A stretch of 45,698 bases of DNA from Clostridium sp. CCUG 7971. GTDB taxonomy: Bacteria > Bacillota > Clostridia > Peptostreptococcales > Peptostreptococcaceae. The notes beneath the pieces are model-generated. The model was not told the origin of the DNA, did no database searches, and saw only the letters and a program-made list of their open reading frames with translations. Below, one piece after another: positions 37,448 to 45,698 of this stretch. A program made the translations under genes and the position numbers. How positions within the stretch are numbered: position 1 is the first letter of the stretch; every line of letters starts with the position of its first letter. The stretch spans positions 1 to 45,698 of the forward strand of contig NZ_JAFFPK010000045.1 in the NCBI RefSeq assembly GCF_017590215.1, written 5' to 3'.

Positions 37448-38196
37448 TGATAAACTTAGAAGGAAAAGTTGCTATAGTTACTGGAGGTTCAAGAGGTATA
37501 GGTAAAGAAGTTGCTAAAAAACTTGCTTCATTTGGAGCAAATTTAGTAATTAATTATACTTCAAAAGAAGAGGAAGCTCTAAAAACTAAAGAGGAGATAG
37601 AAGCTATTGGAGTAAAATGCATAACTGCAAAGTGTGATGTTTCTAAATCTGAAGAAGTTAATGATATGGTAGATAAGACTATAAAGGAATTTGGGCAAGT
37701 GGATATATTAGTTAACAATGCTGGTATAACTAAAGATGGATTACTTATGAGAATGAAAGAAGAAGATTTTGATAAGGTTATAGAAATAAACTTAAAAGGT
37801 GTATTTAACTGCACTAAAGCAGTTACTAAGCCGATGATGAAAAGAAAGTATGGAAAAATAGTAAATATGTCTTCTGTAGTAGGTGTTATAGGAAATGCTG
37901 GTCAAGCAAATTACTGTGCTTCAAAAGCTGGTGTAATAGGGTTCACTAAATCAACAGCTAGAGAATTAGCATCAAGAAATATAAATATAAATGCAATAGC
38001 ACCAGGATTTATAGATACAGATATGACAAAAATACTAAGTGATGATTTAAAACAAAATATGTTAAATAACATTCCTAAAAATACATTTGGAAAGCCTGAA
38101 GATGTTGCTAATGTTGTAGCATTTTTAGTTAGTGATATGTCAAGCTATGTTACTGGTCAAGTTATAAATGTAGATGGTGGAATGGTAATGCAATAA
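37447..38196 (+). CDS. fabG: 3-oxoacyl-ACP reductase
   Basis: FabG reduces beta-ketoacyl-ACP with NADPH. The 249-residue short-chain dehydrogenase has TGGSRGIGKEVA for cofactor binding, NNAGITKDGLL, and the catalytic Ser plus YxxxK in NMSSVVGVIG and NYCASKAG. Translation is coupled to fabD by the TAATG overlap. A 94-base gap follows before acpP. Confidence 0.95.
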   Translation: MINLEGKVAIVTGGSRGIGKEVAKKLASFGANLVINYTSKEEEALKTKEEIEAIGVKCITAKCDVSKSEEVNDMVDKTIKEFGQVDILVNNAGITKDGLLMRMKEEDFDKVIEINLKGVFNCTKAVTKPMMKRKYGKIVNMSSVVGVIGNAGQANYCASKAGVIGFTKSTARELASRNININAIAPGFIDTDMTKILSDDLKQNMLNNIPKNTFGKPEDVANVVAFLVSDMSSYVTGQVINVDGGMVMQ

Positions 38197-38290
38197 TAAA
38201 TAAAGCTTATAAATTTATAGATAAGTTTTAAAACTATATGATTGAAAATTTTGAAAATAAAATTAATTTAAATTTCAGGAGGAAGAAAAT
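38197..38290 (+). other. Gap before acpP with weak hairpin
   Basis: Within this 94-base gap a 9-bp stem with one G-T pair could form between about 38203-38211 and 38222-38230, around a 10-base loop. It lacks a proper T-run. It might help set the extra expression usually seen for acpP, or allow a secondary promoter, but I see no consensus promoter. Confidence 0.3.
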
Positions 38291-38515
38291 ATGTTTAATA
38301 AGGTTGTAGAAATAATAAGAGAGCAATTAAGTGTTGAGGATAAAGAAATAACTATGGAAACTTCTTTAATGAAGGATTTAGAAGCAGATTCATTAGATGC
38401 AGTAGAAATAATAATGGCGCTTGAAGATGAATTTGATGTTGAAATACCAGATACAGAAGCCGAAAAATTCCAATCTATAGGAGATATAGTTAAATTTATA
38501 GAAGCTAATAAATAG
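38291..38515 (+). CDS. acpP: Acyl carrier protein
   Basis: The 74-residue acidic protein carries the growing acyl chain on a phosphopantetheine attached to Ser34 in LEADSLDAVEI. The recognition helix ALEDEFDVEIPD and the C-terminal TIGDIVKFIE-like stretch (here SIGDIVKFIE) are typical. AGGAGG is upstream. CoA, made by coaBC and coaD in this window, supplies the prosthetic group. Confidence 0.97.
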   Translation: MFNKVVEIIREQLSVEDKEITMETSLMKDLEADSLDAVEIIMALEDEFDVEIPDTEAEKFQSIGDIVKFIEANK

Positions 38516-38530
38516 TTGGAGGTATTCTCT

Positions 38531-39766
38531 ATGAAAAAGAGAGTTGTTATAACAGGTCTTGGATGTATTACACCTGTAGGAAATGGAAAAGAAACATTTT
38601 GGAATAATATAAAATCTGGAGTATGTGGAATTGATACTGTAACTAGATTTGATGCTAGTACTTTTCAAACACAAGTTGCAGGTGAAGTTAAAGATTTCAA
38701 TGGAGAAGATTATATAAACAAAAAAGAACTTAGAAGATTAGATAGATTTACCCAGTTTGCCATAGCATCTGCAAAAATGGCAGTTGAAGATTCGAAACTT
38801 GATTTAGATACAGTAGAAAGAAATCGTATGGGAGTTATAATCGGATCTGGTATAGGTGGAGTTGAGACTATAGAGGAACAACATAAGATTCTTTTAAATA
38901 AAGGTAATAAAAGAGTAAGTCCGTTCTTTGTTCCAATGATGATAGGAAATATGGCTGCAGGTCAAGTTTCTATATACTTAGGAGCTAAAGGGCCAAATAC
39001 TAACGTATGTACAGCGTGTGCATCAGGAACTCACTCAATAGGAGATGCTTTTAAGATTATTCAAAGAGGAGATGCTGATATTATGGTAGCTGGAGGAAGT
39101 GAAGCTCCAGTAACAGCCCTTGCATTTTCAGGGTTCTGCAATATGAAGGCTATGTCTACTAGAAATGATGACCCTAAAACTTCATCAAGACCATTTGATA
39201 AAGACAGAGATGGATTTGTAATGGGTGAAGGTGCAGGAATACTTATACTAGAAGAACTAGATCATGCTATAAAAAGAAATGCTAAAATATACGCAGAAGT
39301 TGTTGGGTATGGATTAACGGCAGATGCTTATCATATGACTACACCAGCAGAGGGTGGAGAAGGAGCAACTCGTTCTATGCAAATGGCGCTACAAGATGGA
39401 AATGTTCCATTAGATGAAGTTGATTATATAAATGCTCATGGTACATCAACTCCTTATAATGATAGACTTGAAACTCAAGCTATAAAAAATATATTCAAAG
39501 ATAAAGCATATGATATATGTGTTTCATCAACGAAATCTATGACAGGGCATTTATTAGGAGCAGCAGGAGCTGTTGAAGCTGTTATATGTGCAATGAGTAT
39601 AAATGATAGTTTTGTACCTCCTACTATAAATGTTCAAAATGTAGATGAAGAACTTGATTTAGATTATGTACTAGATAAAGGAAGAAAAAAAGAAATTAGA
39701 TATGCAGTTTCAAATTCTTTAGGCTTTGGTGGCCATAATGCAACTTTAGTATTTAAAAAATATTAA
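38531..39766 (+). CDS. fabF: Beta-ketoacyl-ACP synthase II
   Basis: FabF performs the chain-elongating condensations. The 411-residue protein has the Cys-His-His triad: Cys163 in TACASGTHS, His in [11 protein letters not shown] and His in [12 protein letters not shown]. The ATG at 38531 is used rather than the upstream one at 38516, because GGAGG at 38518-38522 points to it and the family begins MKKRVVITG. It is the last gene of the fab operon; no fabZ or acc genes follow. Confidence 0.96.
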   Translation: MKKRVVITGLGCITPVGNGKETFWNNIKSGVCGIDTVTRFDASTFQTQVAGEVKDFNGEDYINKKELRRLDRFTQFAIASAKMAVEDSKLDLDTVERNRMGVIIGSGIGGVETIEEQHKILLNKGNKRVSPFFVPMMIGNMAAGQVSIYLGAKGPNTNVCTACASGTHSIGDAFKIIQRGDADIMVAGGSEAPVTALAFSGFCNMKAMSTRNDDPKTSSRPFDKDRDGFVMGEGAGILILEELDHAIKRNAKIYAEVVGYGLTADAYHMTTPAEGGEGATRSMQMALQDGNVPLDEVDYINAHGTSTPYNDRLETQAIKNIFKDKAYDICVSSTKSMTGHLLGAAGAVEAVICAMSINDSFVPPTINVQNVDEELDLDYVLDKGRKKEIRYAVSNSLGFGGHNATLVFKKY

Positions 39767-39772
39767 TCCTAT

Positions 39773-39810
39773 AAAAAGTCGTACTGATATTATACAGTAC
39801 GACTTTTTAA
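39773..39810 (+). terminator. Terminator after fabF
   Basis: A perfect 14-bp stem (39773-39786 with 39795-39808) with an 8-base loop ends in TTTTT. Confidence 0.88.
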
Positions 39811-39828
39811 ATACTATGGACATAGTAT
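39811..39828. promoter_or_regulatory. 18-base near-perfect palindrome upstream of scrR
   Basis: ATACTATGGACATAGTAT has perfect 8-base arms around a GA centre. It lies between the fabF terminator and scrR. It resembles an operator for a dimeric regulator, but the regulator is unknown and it differs from the boxes before scrA. Confidence 0.4.
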
Positions 39829-39937
39829 AAAAAATAATATAAACTTTAATTTATAAAAAGCATTCTATAAAGTATTATAGATGATAGCATTTTAAAGTAT
39901 ATATGAAAATTATACTTATTAAGAGATTTAAAATGAA

Positions 39938-39965
39938 TATAATTTCCTATGTACTATAAAAATAT
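39938..39965 (+). promoter_or_regulatory. Possible -10/leader element shared with Asp23 gene upstream region
   Basis: This 28-base segment matches 21760-21787 at all but about two positions. It contains a TATAAT (39939-39944) that could be a -10, with a poor -35. It ends about 15 bases before the scrR start codon. Confidence 0.4.
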
Positions 39966-39979
39966 CTAGGAGAAAATAT

Positions 39980-40963
39980 ATGAATATTATTGATATAGCT
40001 AAACTTTCAGGTGTATCTAAATCTACTGTATCAAGGTTTTTAAATGATGGATATGTAAGTGAAGAAAATAGAAGTAAAATTCAAAAGGTTATTGATGAGA
40101 CCGGATTTATTCCATCAAGTTATGCAAAAACTTTAAGAACTAAAAAAACAAATTTAATAGGTGTCATATTGCCTAAAATAAGTTCTGAAACTATAGGTAA
40201 AATAGTTAGTGGTATAAGTGAAGAAACTTCTAATAGTGGATACAATATAATACTTGGAAATACAGATTTAAATATAGAAAAAGAAATAGAGTATTTACAA
40301 ATATTTAAAAATAAAAACGTTGATGGAGTAATACTTGTAGCAACAATAGTTACTCAGAAGCATTTAGATATCATAAAGGATATGAAGATACCTATTGTTA
40401 TAGTAGGTCAAAAAATAGATGGATATCCGTGCGTATATCATAGTGATTATGAAGCATCATATGATATGACAAAATATTTAATCCAAAAAGGACATAAAAA
40501 AATTTCATACATAGGTGTAACTAAAGATGATATATCAGCAGGTCTAAATAGAGAATTAGGATATAAAGATTGTTTGAAAAGCAATAAACTAAAAATAAAC
40601 GAAAGTCTTATAAAAATTGGAGAGTTTTCTCAAGAATCTGGATATAAAAATGCAAAAGAATTAATTGAAAAAAATAAAGACATAGATGCTATATTTTGCG
40701 CAACTTATAATATTGCATTAGGAGCTATAGAATATTTAAAAGAAGTTAATATAAATATACCAAATGACGTAAGTGTATGTGCAATTGGAGATTCGAAAAT
40801 TTCAAATATAATATCTCCAAGGCTTACAACTATGCATTATTACTATGAAAACAGTGGAATAGAAAGTGCACGAATGATTTTAAAGATGATAGACAGTAAA
40901 AATGGTGTAAATAGTATTAAGCTAGGTTATAAGCTTAAAAGTAGAGAAAGTGTTAAAATATAG
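39980..40963 (+). CDS. scrR: LacI-family sucrose operon repressor
   Basis: This 327-residue LacI/GalR regulator has an N-terminal helix-turn-helix (MNIIDIAKLSGVSKSTVSRF, about 1-25) with the hinge helix near 45-55, and a periplasmic-binding-protein-like sugar domain (about 60-327). The adjacent sucrose transport and hydrolysis genes make sucrose or a phosphorylated product the likely effector (inference). AGGAG lies before the ATG. A terminator separates it from scrA, so it has its own transcript. Confidence 0.88.
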   Translation: MNIIDIAKLSGVSKSTVSRFLNDGYVSEENRSKIQKVIDETGFIPSSYAKTLRTKKTNLIGVILPKISSETIGKIVSGISEETSNSGYNIILGNTDLNIEKEIEYLQIFKNKNVDGVILVATIVTQKHLDIIKDMKIPIVIVGQKIDGYPCVYHSDYEASYDMTKYLIQKGHKKISYIGVTKDDISAGLNRELGYKDCLKSNKLKINESLIKIGEFSQESGYKNAKELIEKNKDIDAIFCATYNIALGAIEYLKEVNINIPNDVSVCAIGDSKISNIISPRLTTMHYYYENSGIESARMILKMIDSKNGVNSIKLGYKLKSRESVKI

Positions 40964-41024
40964 AAATAGCCTATATAAATAAGTAGAGTAAAAAACTCTA
41001 TTAATTTAAATAGGTTATTTTTAA
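40964..41024 (+). terminator. Branched terminator after scrR
   Basis: An 11-bp outer stem with one G-T pair (40964-40974 with 41010-41020) encloses a second 6-bp hairpin (40984-40989 with 40995-41000). A T-run forms part of the outer arm. The layout is unusual but the position fits a terminator. Confidence 0.6.
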
Positions 41025-41047
41025 TATTAAAGTATATTTTATAGTTT

Positions 41048-41063
41048 AAGAAAATGTTTACAA
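41048..41063 (+). promoter_or_regulatory. Probable CcpA (cre) site over the scrA -35
   Basis: AAGAAAATGTTTACAA matches 15 of 16 positions of the CcpA motif reported for C. difficile (RRGAAAANGTTTTCWW, from memory). It covers the -35 of the scrA promoter, so bound CcpA would repress sucrose use when a better sugar is present. Confidence 0.6.
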
Positions 41064-41085
41064 ACTACAAAAAAGAATATATAAT
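41057..41085 (+). promoter_or_regulatory. scrA promoter
   Basis: TTTACA (41057-41062) and a perfect TATAAT (41080-41085) are spaced by 17 bases. Transcription should start near 41092, giving a leader of about 110 bases before scrA. Confidence 0.8.
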
Positions 41086-41098
41086 TTAATAAAATAGA

Positions 41099-41135
41099 GG
41101 GAACGATTTCATATGAATTATATGGGAACGATACC
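41099..41135 (+). promoter_or_regulatory. Two direct-repeat LacI-type operator boxes
   Basis: GGGAACGATTTC (41099-41110) and GGGAACGATACC (41124-41135) share GGGAACGAT and begin 25 bases apart. Each has the central CG step of LacI-family operators and partial inverted symmetry. They lie just downstream of the predicted scrA start, so ScrR could block elongation or initiation. That ScrR is the protein bound is inferred from position. Confidence 0.65.
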
Positions 41136-41203
41136 TTATGATATTTATGTTTAAATAAATAAAGAATTTGAAGGTATAATAAAGTATATAAAGGAGAGAG
41201 GGT

Positions 41204-42586
41204 ATGAATTATAAAAATGTAGCAAATGAAATTCTAGAAAATATAGGTAATAGCAGTAATATAGACTCAGCAGCACACTGTGCTACAAGACTACGCATAG
41301 TTTTAAAAAATGAAGAATTAATTGATAAATTAGCAATACAAAATATAGAAGGGGTTAAAGGCGTATTTATAACAGCAGGTCAACTTCAAATAATATTTGG
41401 AACAGGTATTGTAAATAAAGTTTATGAAGAATTTGCAAAAATTGCAGATATAAAAATTTCTACTAAAGATGAAGTAAAAAAGGCATCAATTAAAAAATCA
41501 AATCCATTTCAAAGGTTAATAAGAACTTTAGGAGATATATTTGTACCGATATTACCAGCTATAGTTTCATGTGGTTTAATGATGGGTCTTACAGAGGCTT
41601 TAAACTTTATATCAGCAAATGGATATATAAATATAGATATGAATAATTCATTCTTTGTAATGCTAAAGTTATTTAGTAATGCAGCATATGTATTTTTACC
41701 AATCCTTATAGGATATAGTTCAGCTAAGGTATTTGGCGGAAATGTGTACTTAGGTGCAGTAATTGCGATGATTATGATTCATCCAGACTTACAAAATGCT
41801 TGGACTGTTGCAACAGAAGGTTATAAATCTACGTTAAGTGTATGGGGTGGATTATATGATATTCCATTAGTTGGATATCAAGGTCATGTGATTCCTATAA
41901 TGATAGCAGTTTATTTAATGTGTTTTATAGAAAATAAGCTACATAAAATTGTTCCGGCAATGCTAGATTTATTTTTAACTCCATTATTAACTGTCTTTAT
42001 AACAGGATATTTAACATTAACAATAATAGGACCTATATTTGTGGGTTTAGAAAATGCTTTAATAGATGGAGTTCAGATATTAATACAAATACCTTATGGA
42101 ATAGGTGGATTCTTAATGGGTGGTATATACAGTACTACAGTTGTTGGTGGAATACATCATATGTACACAATAATAGATTTTGGTCAAATATCACAATTTG
42201 GAATGACATATTTTTTACCAATAGCATCTGCCGCAAACATAGCGCAAGGTGGAGCTGCGCTTGCGGTTGCCCTTAAATCAAAAAATAAAAATACAAAAGC
42301 ATTAGCTCTTCCAGCAGGCATAAGTGCTCTCTTAGGTATAACAGAACCTGCAATATTTGGTGTTAATTTAAGGTTTGTAAAACCATTTATAGCGGCTTCT
42401 ATTGGTGCAGCTGTGGCAGCTTTATATGCTGCAATTGTTGGTCTTGGAGCTACAGGAACAGGGGTAACAGGAATATTTGGAATACTTCTTACTCTACATG
42501 CACCTATTCAATATATAATAATGTTTGCTATAGCACTTGGAGTTTCATTTGGATTAACAATGATATTAGGAATTAAAGAAGATTAG
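41204..42586 (+). CDS. scrA: PTS sucrose-specific EIIBC component
   Basis: ScrA imports sucrose and phosphorylates it to sucrose-6-phosphate. The 460-residue protein has an N-terminal IIB domain (about 1-90) with phosphorylated Cys26 in HCATRLR and a membrane IIC domain with about ten hydrophobic segments (about 105-460), including GITEPAIFGVNLRFVKPF. It has no IIA domain; a separate IIA is encoded at 45141. Sucrose specificity rests on the neighbouring hydrolase. GGAGAGAGG precedes the ATG. Confidence 0.92.
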   Translation: MNYKNVANEILENIGNSSNIDSAAHCATRLRIVLKNEELIDKLAIQNIEGVKGVFITAGQLQIIFGTGIVNKVYEEFAKIADIKISTKDEVKKASIKKSNPFQRLIRTLGDIFVPILPAIVSCGLMMGLTEALNFISANGYINIDMNNSFFVMLKLFSNAAYVFLPILIGYSSAKVFGGNVYLGAVIAMIMIHPDLQNAWTVATEGYKSTLSVWGGLYDIPLVGYQGHVIPIMIAVYLMCFIENKLHKIVPAMLDLFLTPLLTVFITGYLTLTIIGPIFVGLENALIDGVQILIQIPYGIGGFLMGGIYSTTVVGGIHHMYTIIDFGQISQFGMTYFLPIASAANIAQGGAALAVALKSKNKNTKALALPAGISALLGITEPAIFGVNLRFVKPFIAASIGAAVAALYAAIVGLGATGTGVTGIFGILLTLHAPIQYIIMFAIALGVSFGLTMILGIKED

Positions 42587-42608
42587 TTTTATACATGTAA
42601 ATAATACT

Positions 42609-42656
42609 AATTCGCAAGCTATTTATATATTTTAATATAAATAGCTTGCGAATTTT
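42609..42656 (+). repeat. Perfect 20-bp hairpin between scrA and scrB
   Basis: Bases 42609-42628 pair perfectly with 42635-42654 around a 6-base loop, in the 90-base gap after scrA. Only four Ts follow directly, so it may be a partial terminator, an RNA processing or stability element, or an operator. It is the longest perfect inverted repeat I noticed in the window. Confidence 0.8.
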
Positions 42657-42676
42657 ATAATATAAGGAGATAGAGG

Positions 42677-44152
42677 ATGAGTATTTTAAAAAGAGAATTT
42701 TCTAAGCTTATAGATATGCGCAAAGGATTAGAAAAAGATAAGGTAAATAAGGATGAATTTAGATTGAAATTTCATTTAATGCCACCAGTTGGTTGGCTAA
42801 ATGATCCTAATGGATTATGTCAATTCAATGGAGAGTACCATATTTTTTATCAATATTCACCATTTGAGGCTAAGGGTGGATTAAAATTTTGGGGGCACTA
42901 TAAATCAAAGGATTTGATTAATTGGAATGATATGGGGGCTCAAGTTTACCCAGATAACTTAAATGATTGTCATGGTGTTTATTCAGGTTCTGCTTTTGTT
43001 GAAAATAATCAAATATATTTTTATTACACGGGAAATGTTAAAGAAGTTGGAGATTTTGATTATATAAATAAAGGTAGGCAGCATAATACAATAATGTTTA
43101 AAAGTAATGATGGAATAAACTTTACTGATAAAAAATTAATATTTAAAAATATTGATTACCCTGAAAATATGACATGTCATGTTAGAGATCCTAAAGTATT
43201 TAAAAAAGATAATAATTACTATATGGTATTAGGTGCAAGAGATAAAAATGACAAAGGATGCGTACTTTTATATAAAAGCTCAAATCTTGAGGATTGGAGT
43301 TTTGTAAATATAATAACTAGCGATGAAAAATTTGGATATATGTGGGAATGTCCAGATATGTTTGAATTAACTGACAAAGTTAGTAAAAATACAAAAACAA
43401 TTTTATGCATATCTCCACAAGGAATAGAAAAAAACGGGCATAAATACAATAATATATATCAAAGTGGATATTTCTTAGGAAATATGAATTTAAATGATGG
43501 AAAATATGATTTTAAAGAATTTACAGAACTAGATAGAGGATTTGATTTTTATGCACCGCAAACATTTATAGATGAAAAAAATAGAAATATACTGGTTGGA
43601 TGGATGGGGTTACCTGATATAGATGATGATTACTATACAAATCCTACAGTTGAATTTGGGTGGCAACATGCACTTACAATTCCTAGAGTACTAGAACTTG
43701 TAGATAATAAAATATATCAAAGACCAATTGATGAATTAAAAGAACTTAGAAAAAGTAAAATAACAAAAGAACTAAATAATGTTCAATTATATGATGAATT
43801 AAAAGCTGAAATTTTCGAATTAGATATAGAGTTTGATAATGAAGTAAATGACTTTAAATTAGAATTAAGAGAAGATTGTAAGATTACTTTTAATAACGAT
43901 AAAAAATTGATGGAATTAACTTTAGGAAATAGTGGTTACGGAAGAAAGTGTAGAGCTGTAGTTATAAATGAATTAAAAAAACTACAAATTTTTAGTGATA
44001 CGTCATCTCTTGAAATATTTGTAAATGATGGAGAAGAAGTATTTACTACACGTATTTATCCAAAAGATAATAAAGATAAAATAGTATTAAAAGGAAACCT
44101 AGATAATGTAAAAATAAATTTATATGAACTTGGAGAGTATCGATATGTATAA
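42677..44152 (+). CDS. scrB: Sucrose-6-phosphate hydrolase (GH32)
   Basis: ScrB cleaves sucrose-6-phosphate to glucose-6-phosphate and fructose. The 491-residue protein is a GH32 enzyme with nucleophile Asp43 in WLNDPNG, Asp171 in RDPKVF and acid/base Glu224 in WECPD, on a five-bladed propeller (about 30-345) followed by a C-terminal beta-sandwich. AAGGAG lies upstream, and its end overlaps the fructokinase by 8 bases. Confidence 0.95.
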   Translation: MSILKREFSKLIDMRKGLEKDKVNKDEFRLKFHLMPPVGWLNDPNGLCQFNGEYHIFYQYSPFEAKGGLKFWGHYKSKDLINWNDMGAQVYPDNLNDCHGVYSGSAFVENNQIYFYYTGNVKEVGDFDYINKGRQHNTIMFKSNDGINFTDKKLIFKNIDYPENMTCHVRDPKVFKKDNNYYMVLGARDKNDKGCVLLYKSSNLEDWSFVNIITSDEKFGYMWECPDMFELTDKVSKNTKTILCISPQGIEKNGHKYNNIYQSGYFLGNMNLNDGKYDFKEFTELDRGFDFYAPQTFIDEKNRNILVGWMGLPDIDDDYYTNPTVEFGWQHALTIPRVLELVDNKIYQRPIDELKELRKSKITKELNNVQLYDELKAEIFELDIEFDNEVNDFKLELREDCKITFNNDKKLMELTLGNSGYGRKCRAVVINELKKLQIFSDTSSLEIFVNDGEEVFTTRIYPKDNKDKIVLKGNLDNVKINLYELGEYRYV

Positions 44153-45119
44153 AATAATTACTATAGGAGAGGCATTAATAGATTTTATACCTAATAAAAA
44201 GGGTTGTATGCTTAAAGAAGTAGATGGGTTTGAGAGGGTTGCAGGTGGTGCGCCTGCAAATGTAGCAGCAGCCATAGCAAAATTAAGTGGAGATGCTTAT
44301 TTTATATCTCAACTTGGAAATGACTCATTTGGAGATCATATAATAGATGTTTTAAATGATGCTAATGTAAATACAGAATGTATACTTAGAACTAATAAAG
44401 CAAATACAGGACTTGCATTTGTATCATTAAAAGAAGATGGAAATAGAGATTTTTCATTTTATAGAAATCCAAGTGCAGATATGTTACTTAGTAAGGCTGA
44501 AATAAAAGAAAGTTGGTTTGAAGATTGTAAAGTTCTACATTTTTGTTCGGTGGATTTAGTAGAGTCACCTATGAAATATGCTCATAAAAAGGCTATAGAA
44601 TATGCAGTTAAAAATAAAGCAATAATAAGCTTTGATCCTAATGTAAGGTTACCACTTTGGAACAATCCAGATGAATGTAAAAATGTAATAAAAGAGTTTT
44701 TACCACTTGCAAATATATTAAAAATATCTGATGAAGAATTAGAATTTATAACAGGTATAAAAGATGAAAGATTAGCTTTAGAAAGCCTATTTGTTGGAAA
44801 TGTAAAGGCAATAATATATACAAAAGGACCAGAAGGTGCGTCTTTTATCACTAAAAAGGATAATATAATGAAAGTTGTTGAAAAAAAAGGAATTAATGTT
44901 AATGCCATAGATACAACAGGTGCTGGGGATTCTTTTATAGGATCATTTTTATATCAATTAGGTGAAAATTACATTGAAATAGATGAAATAGAAAATATAA
45001 GTGACGAAAAAATAAAAGATATGTTATTATTTAGTAATAAGTATGCAGCAGACACTACAACTAAAAAAGGAGCTATTGCTGCTATGTGTAATATTGAAGA
45101 ATTTAAAACATTAAACTAG
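44145..45119 (+). CDS. scrK: Fructokinase (PfkB family)
   Basis: This 324-residue PfkB-family sugar kinase has ITIGEALIDFIP at the start, AGGAPANVAAAIAKL for substrate binding and DTTGAGDSFIGSF with catalytic Asp262. In this operon it should phosphorylate the fructose released by ScrB. The ATG at 44145 is preferred over the upstream ATG at 44124, because GGAGAG lies 7-8 bases before it. Ribokinase-family members vary in specificity, so fructose is inferred from context. Confidence 0.9.
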   Translation: MYKIITIGEALIDFIPNKKGCMLKEVDGFERVAGGAPANVAAAIAKLSGDAYFISQLGNDSFGDHIIDVLNDANVNTECILRTNKANTGLAFVSLKEDGNRDFSFYRNPSADMLLSKAEIKESWFEDCKVLHFCSVDLVESPMKYAHKKAIEYAVKNKAIISFDPNVRLPLWNNPDECKNVIKEFLPLANILKISDEELEFITGIKDERLALESLFVGNVKAIIYTKGPEGASFITKKDNIMKVVEKKGINVNAIDTTGAGDSFIGSFLYQLGENYIEIDEIENISDEKIKDMLLFSNKYAADTTTKKGAIAAMCNIEEFKTLN

Positions 45120-45140
45120 CATAAAGAGGAGAGTAAGAAT

Positions 45141-45650
45141 ATGGGATTTTTTGATATGTTTAAAAAATCAAAGCAAGAAGATATAGCATCAGTAGAGAAC
45201 AAAGGGATCGTATCCCCTACTAATGGAGAAATATTAGATATATCTATAGTACCTGATGAAGTTTTTTCACAAAAAATGATGGGAGACGGATTTGCTATAA
45301 AATCTAGCGATGGAAATATAGTATCTCCTATAAATGGAAGTGTTGAGATGGTATTTGAAACTAAGCATGCTGTAGGTTTAAAAAGCAATGATGGAATGGA
45401 AATGTTAATCCATCTTGGAATAGATACTGTAAATTTAAAAGGTGAAGGTTTTACAACTTTTGTAAAGGCTGGAGATAAAGTCAAAGCTGGAGATAAATTA
45501 ATACAGATGGATGTTGATTTTATAAAAAATAATGCAAAATCAGATATAAGTCCAGTTATATTTACTAACTTAAAAGATAATGAATCTATTAAAGTAGTTA
45601 CAGGTAAGGTTAGTGTATTAGAAGAAAATAGAATAGAAATATGCAAATAA
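45141..45650 (+). CDS. crr: PTS glucose-type EIIA component
   Basis: This 169-residue single-domain EIIA has SPTNGEILDIS, GDGFAI, His76 in TKHAVGLKS and the phosphorylated His91 in MLIHLGIDTV, the same layout as E. coli EIIA-Glc. It probably donates phosphate to ScrA, which lacks a IIA domain. GAGGAG precedes the ATG, 21 bases after scrK. No finished terminator is visible in the 48 bases left in the window. Confidence 0.94.
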   Translation: MGFFDMFKKSKQEDIASVENKGIVSPTNGEILDISIVPDEVFSQKMMGDGFAIKSSDGNIVSPINGSVEMVFETKHAVGLKSNDGMEMLIHLGIDTVNLKGEGFTTFVKAGDKVKAGDKLIQMDVDFIKNNAKSDISPVIFTNLKDNESIKVVTGKVSVLEENRIEICK

Positions 45651-45698
45651 TATAAAATAAAAAAATACCTCTTAAAGATGTAAAATGTACCCTTTGTA

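Noticed and set aside
45116-45646. 176-residue open frame on the minus strand covering the EIIA gene
   Set aside because: It is antisense to a clear EIIA domain protein, and its composition is that of a reverse-strand shadow.
1-45698. CRISPR arrays, tRNA or rRNA genes, transposases, phage genes
   Set aside because: I saw no regularly spaced repeats, cloverleaf sequences, rRNA motifs or mobile-element proteins anywhere in the window.
45651-45698. Possible terminator after the EIIA gene
   Set aside because: The remaining 48 bases show no complete stem and T-run; the structure may lie beyond the window.

Overview
The window is AT-rich chromosomal DNA of a low-GC, spore-forming Gram-positive anaerobe. 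Gene order, protein style and the spore genes spoVM and ylbJ point to the Clostridia, most likely Peptostreptococcaceae (relatives of Clostridioides, Romboutsia or Paraclostridium). This placement is inferred from protein recognition and synteny, not from a marker-gene search. Most of the window is conserved housekeeping DNA. I see no rRNA, tRNA, CRISPR array, insertion sequence or prophage.

Layout. (1) 1-2926: an unrecognised three-repeat protein and, convergent to it, rqcH (ribosome rescue). (2) 3124-20074: a long + strand series dapF, yicC, gmk, rpoZ, coaBC, priA, def, fmt, a DUF116 protein, a yugP-type protease, rsmB, rlmN, stp, prkC, rsgA, rpe, thiN. Much of this matches the B. subtilis yloC-to-thiN region, but remA, which lies between yicC and gmk there, is absent. 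(3) 20222-26034: a flavodoxin-like protein, a 49-residue membrane peptide, the 26-residue spoVM, rpmB on the minus strand, an Asp23-family gene, fakA and recG. (4) 26075-32726: rsmD, coaD, a coiled-coil protein, ylbJ and tmcAL on the minus strand, then ackA, a DUF177 gene and rpmF; apart from ackA and the coiled-coil gene this resembles the B. subtilis ylbH-rpmF module. (5) 32942-39766: the fatty-acid operon fapR-plsX-fabH-fabK-fabD-fabG-acpP-fabF, with a near-ideal FapR operator just downstream of the -10 element of its promoter. (6) 39980-45650: a complete sucrose module, scrR-scrA-scrB-fructokinase-EIIA.

How the genes work together. Regions 2-4 cover nucleotide and cofactor synthesis (gmk, coaBC, coaD, thiN), translation and its quality control (def, fmt, rsmB, rlmN, rsmD, rsgA, rpmB, rpmF, tmcAL, rqcH), replication restart (priA, recG), Ser/Thr phospho-signalling (stp/prkC), sporulation (spoVM, ylbJ) and lipid supply (fakA, fab operon). 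The sucrose module imports sucrose as sucrose-6-phosphate, cleaves it, and phosphorylates the released fructose. The EIIBC permease lacks its own IIA domain, and the operon supplies one as a separate last gene. The scrA promoter carries stacked control sites: a probable CcpA site over the -35 and two direct-repeat LacI-type boxes. A perfect 20-bp hairpin lies between scrA and scrB.

I found no clearly new multi-gene system. The items most worth a second look are the unknown repeat protein at the left edge, the scr control region and intra-operon hairpin, the small membrane peptide beside spoVM, the GC-richer structured spacers before rsmB and recG and after the coiled-coil gene, and short sequence elements shared between distant intergenic regions.
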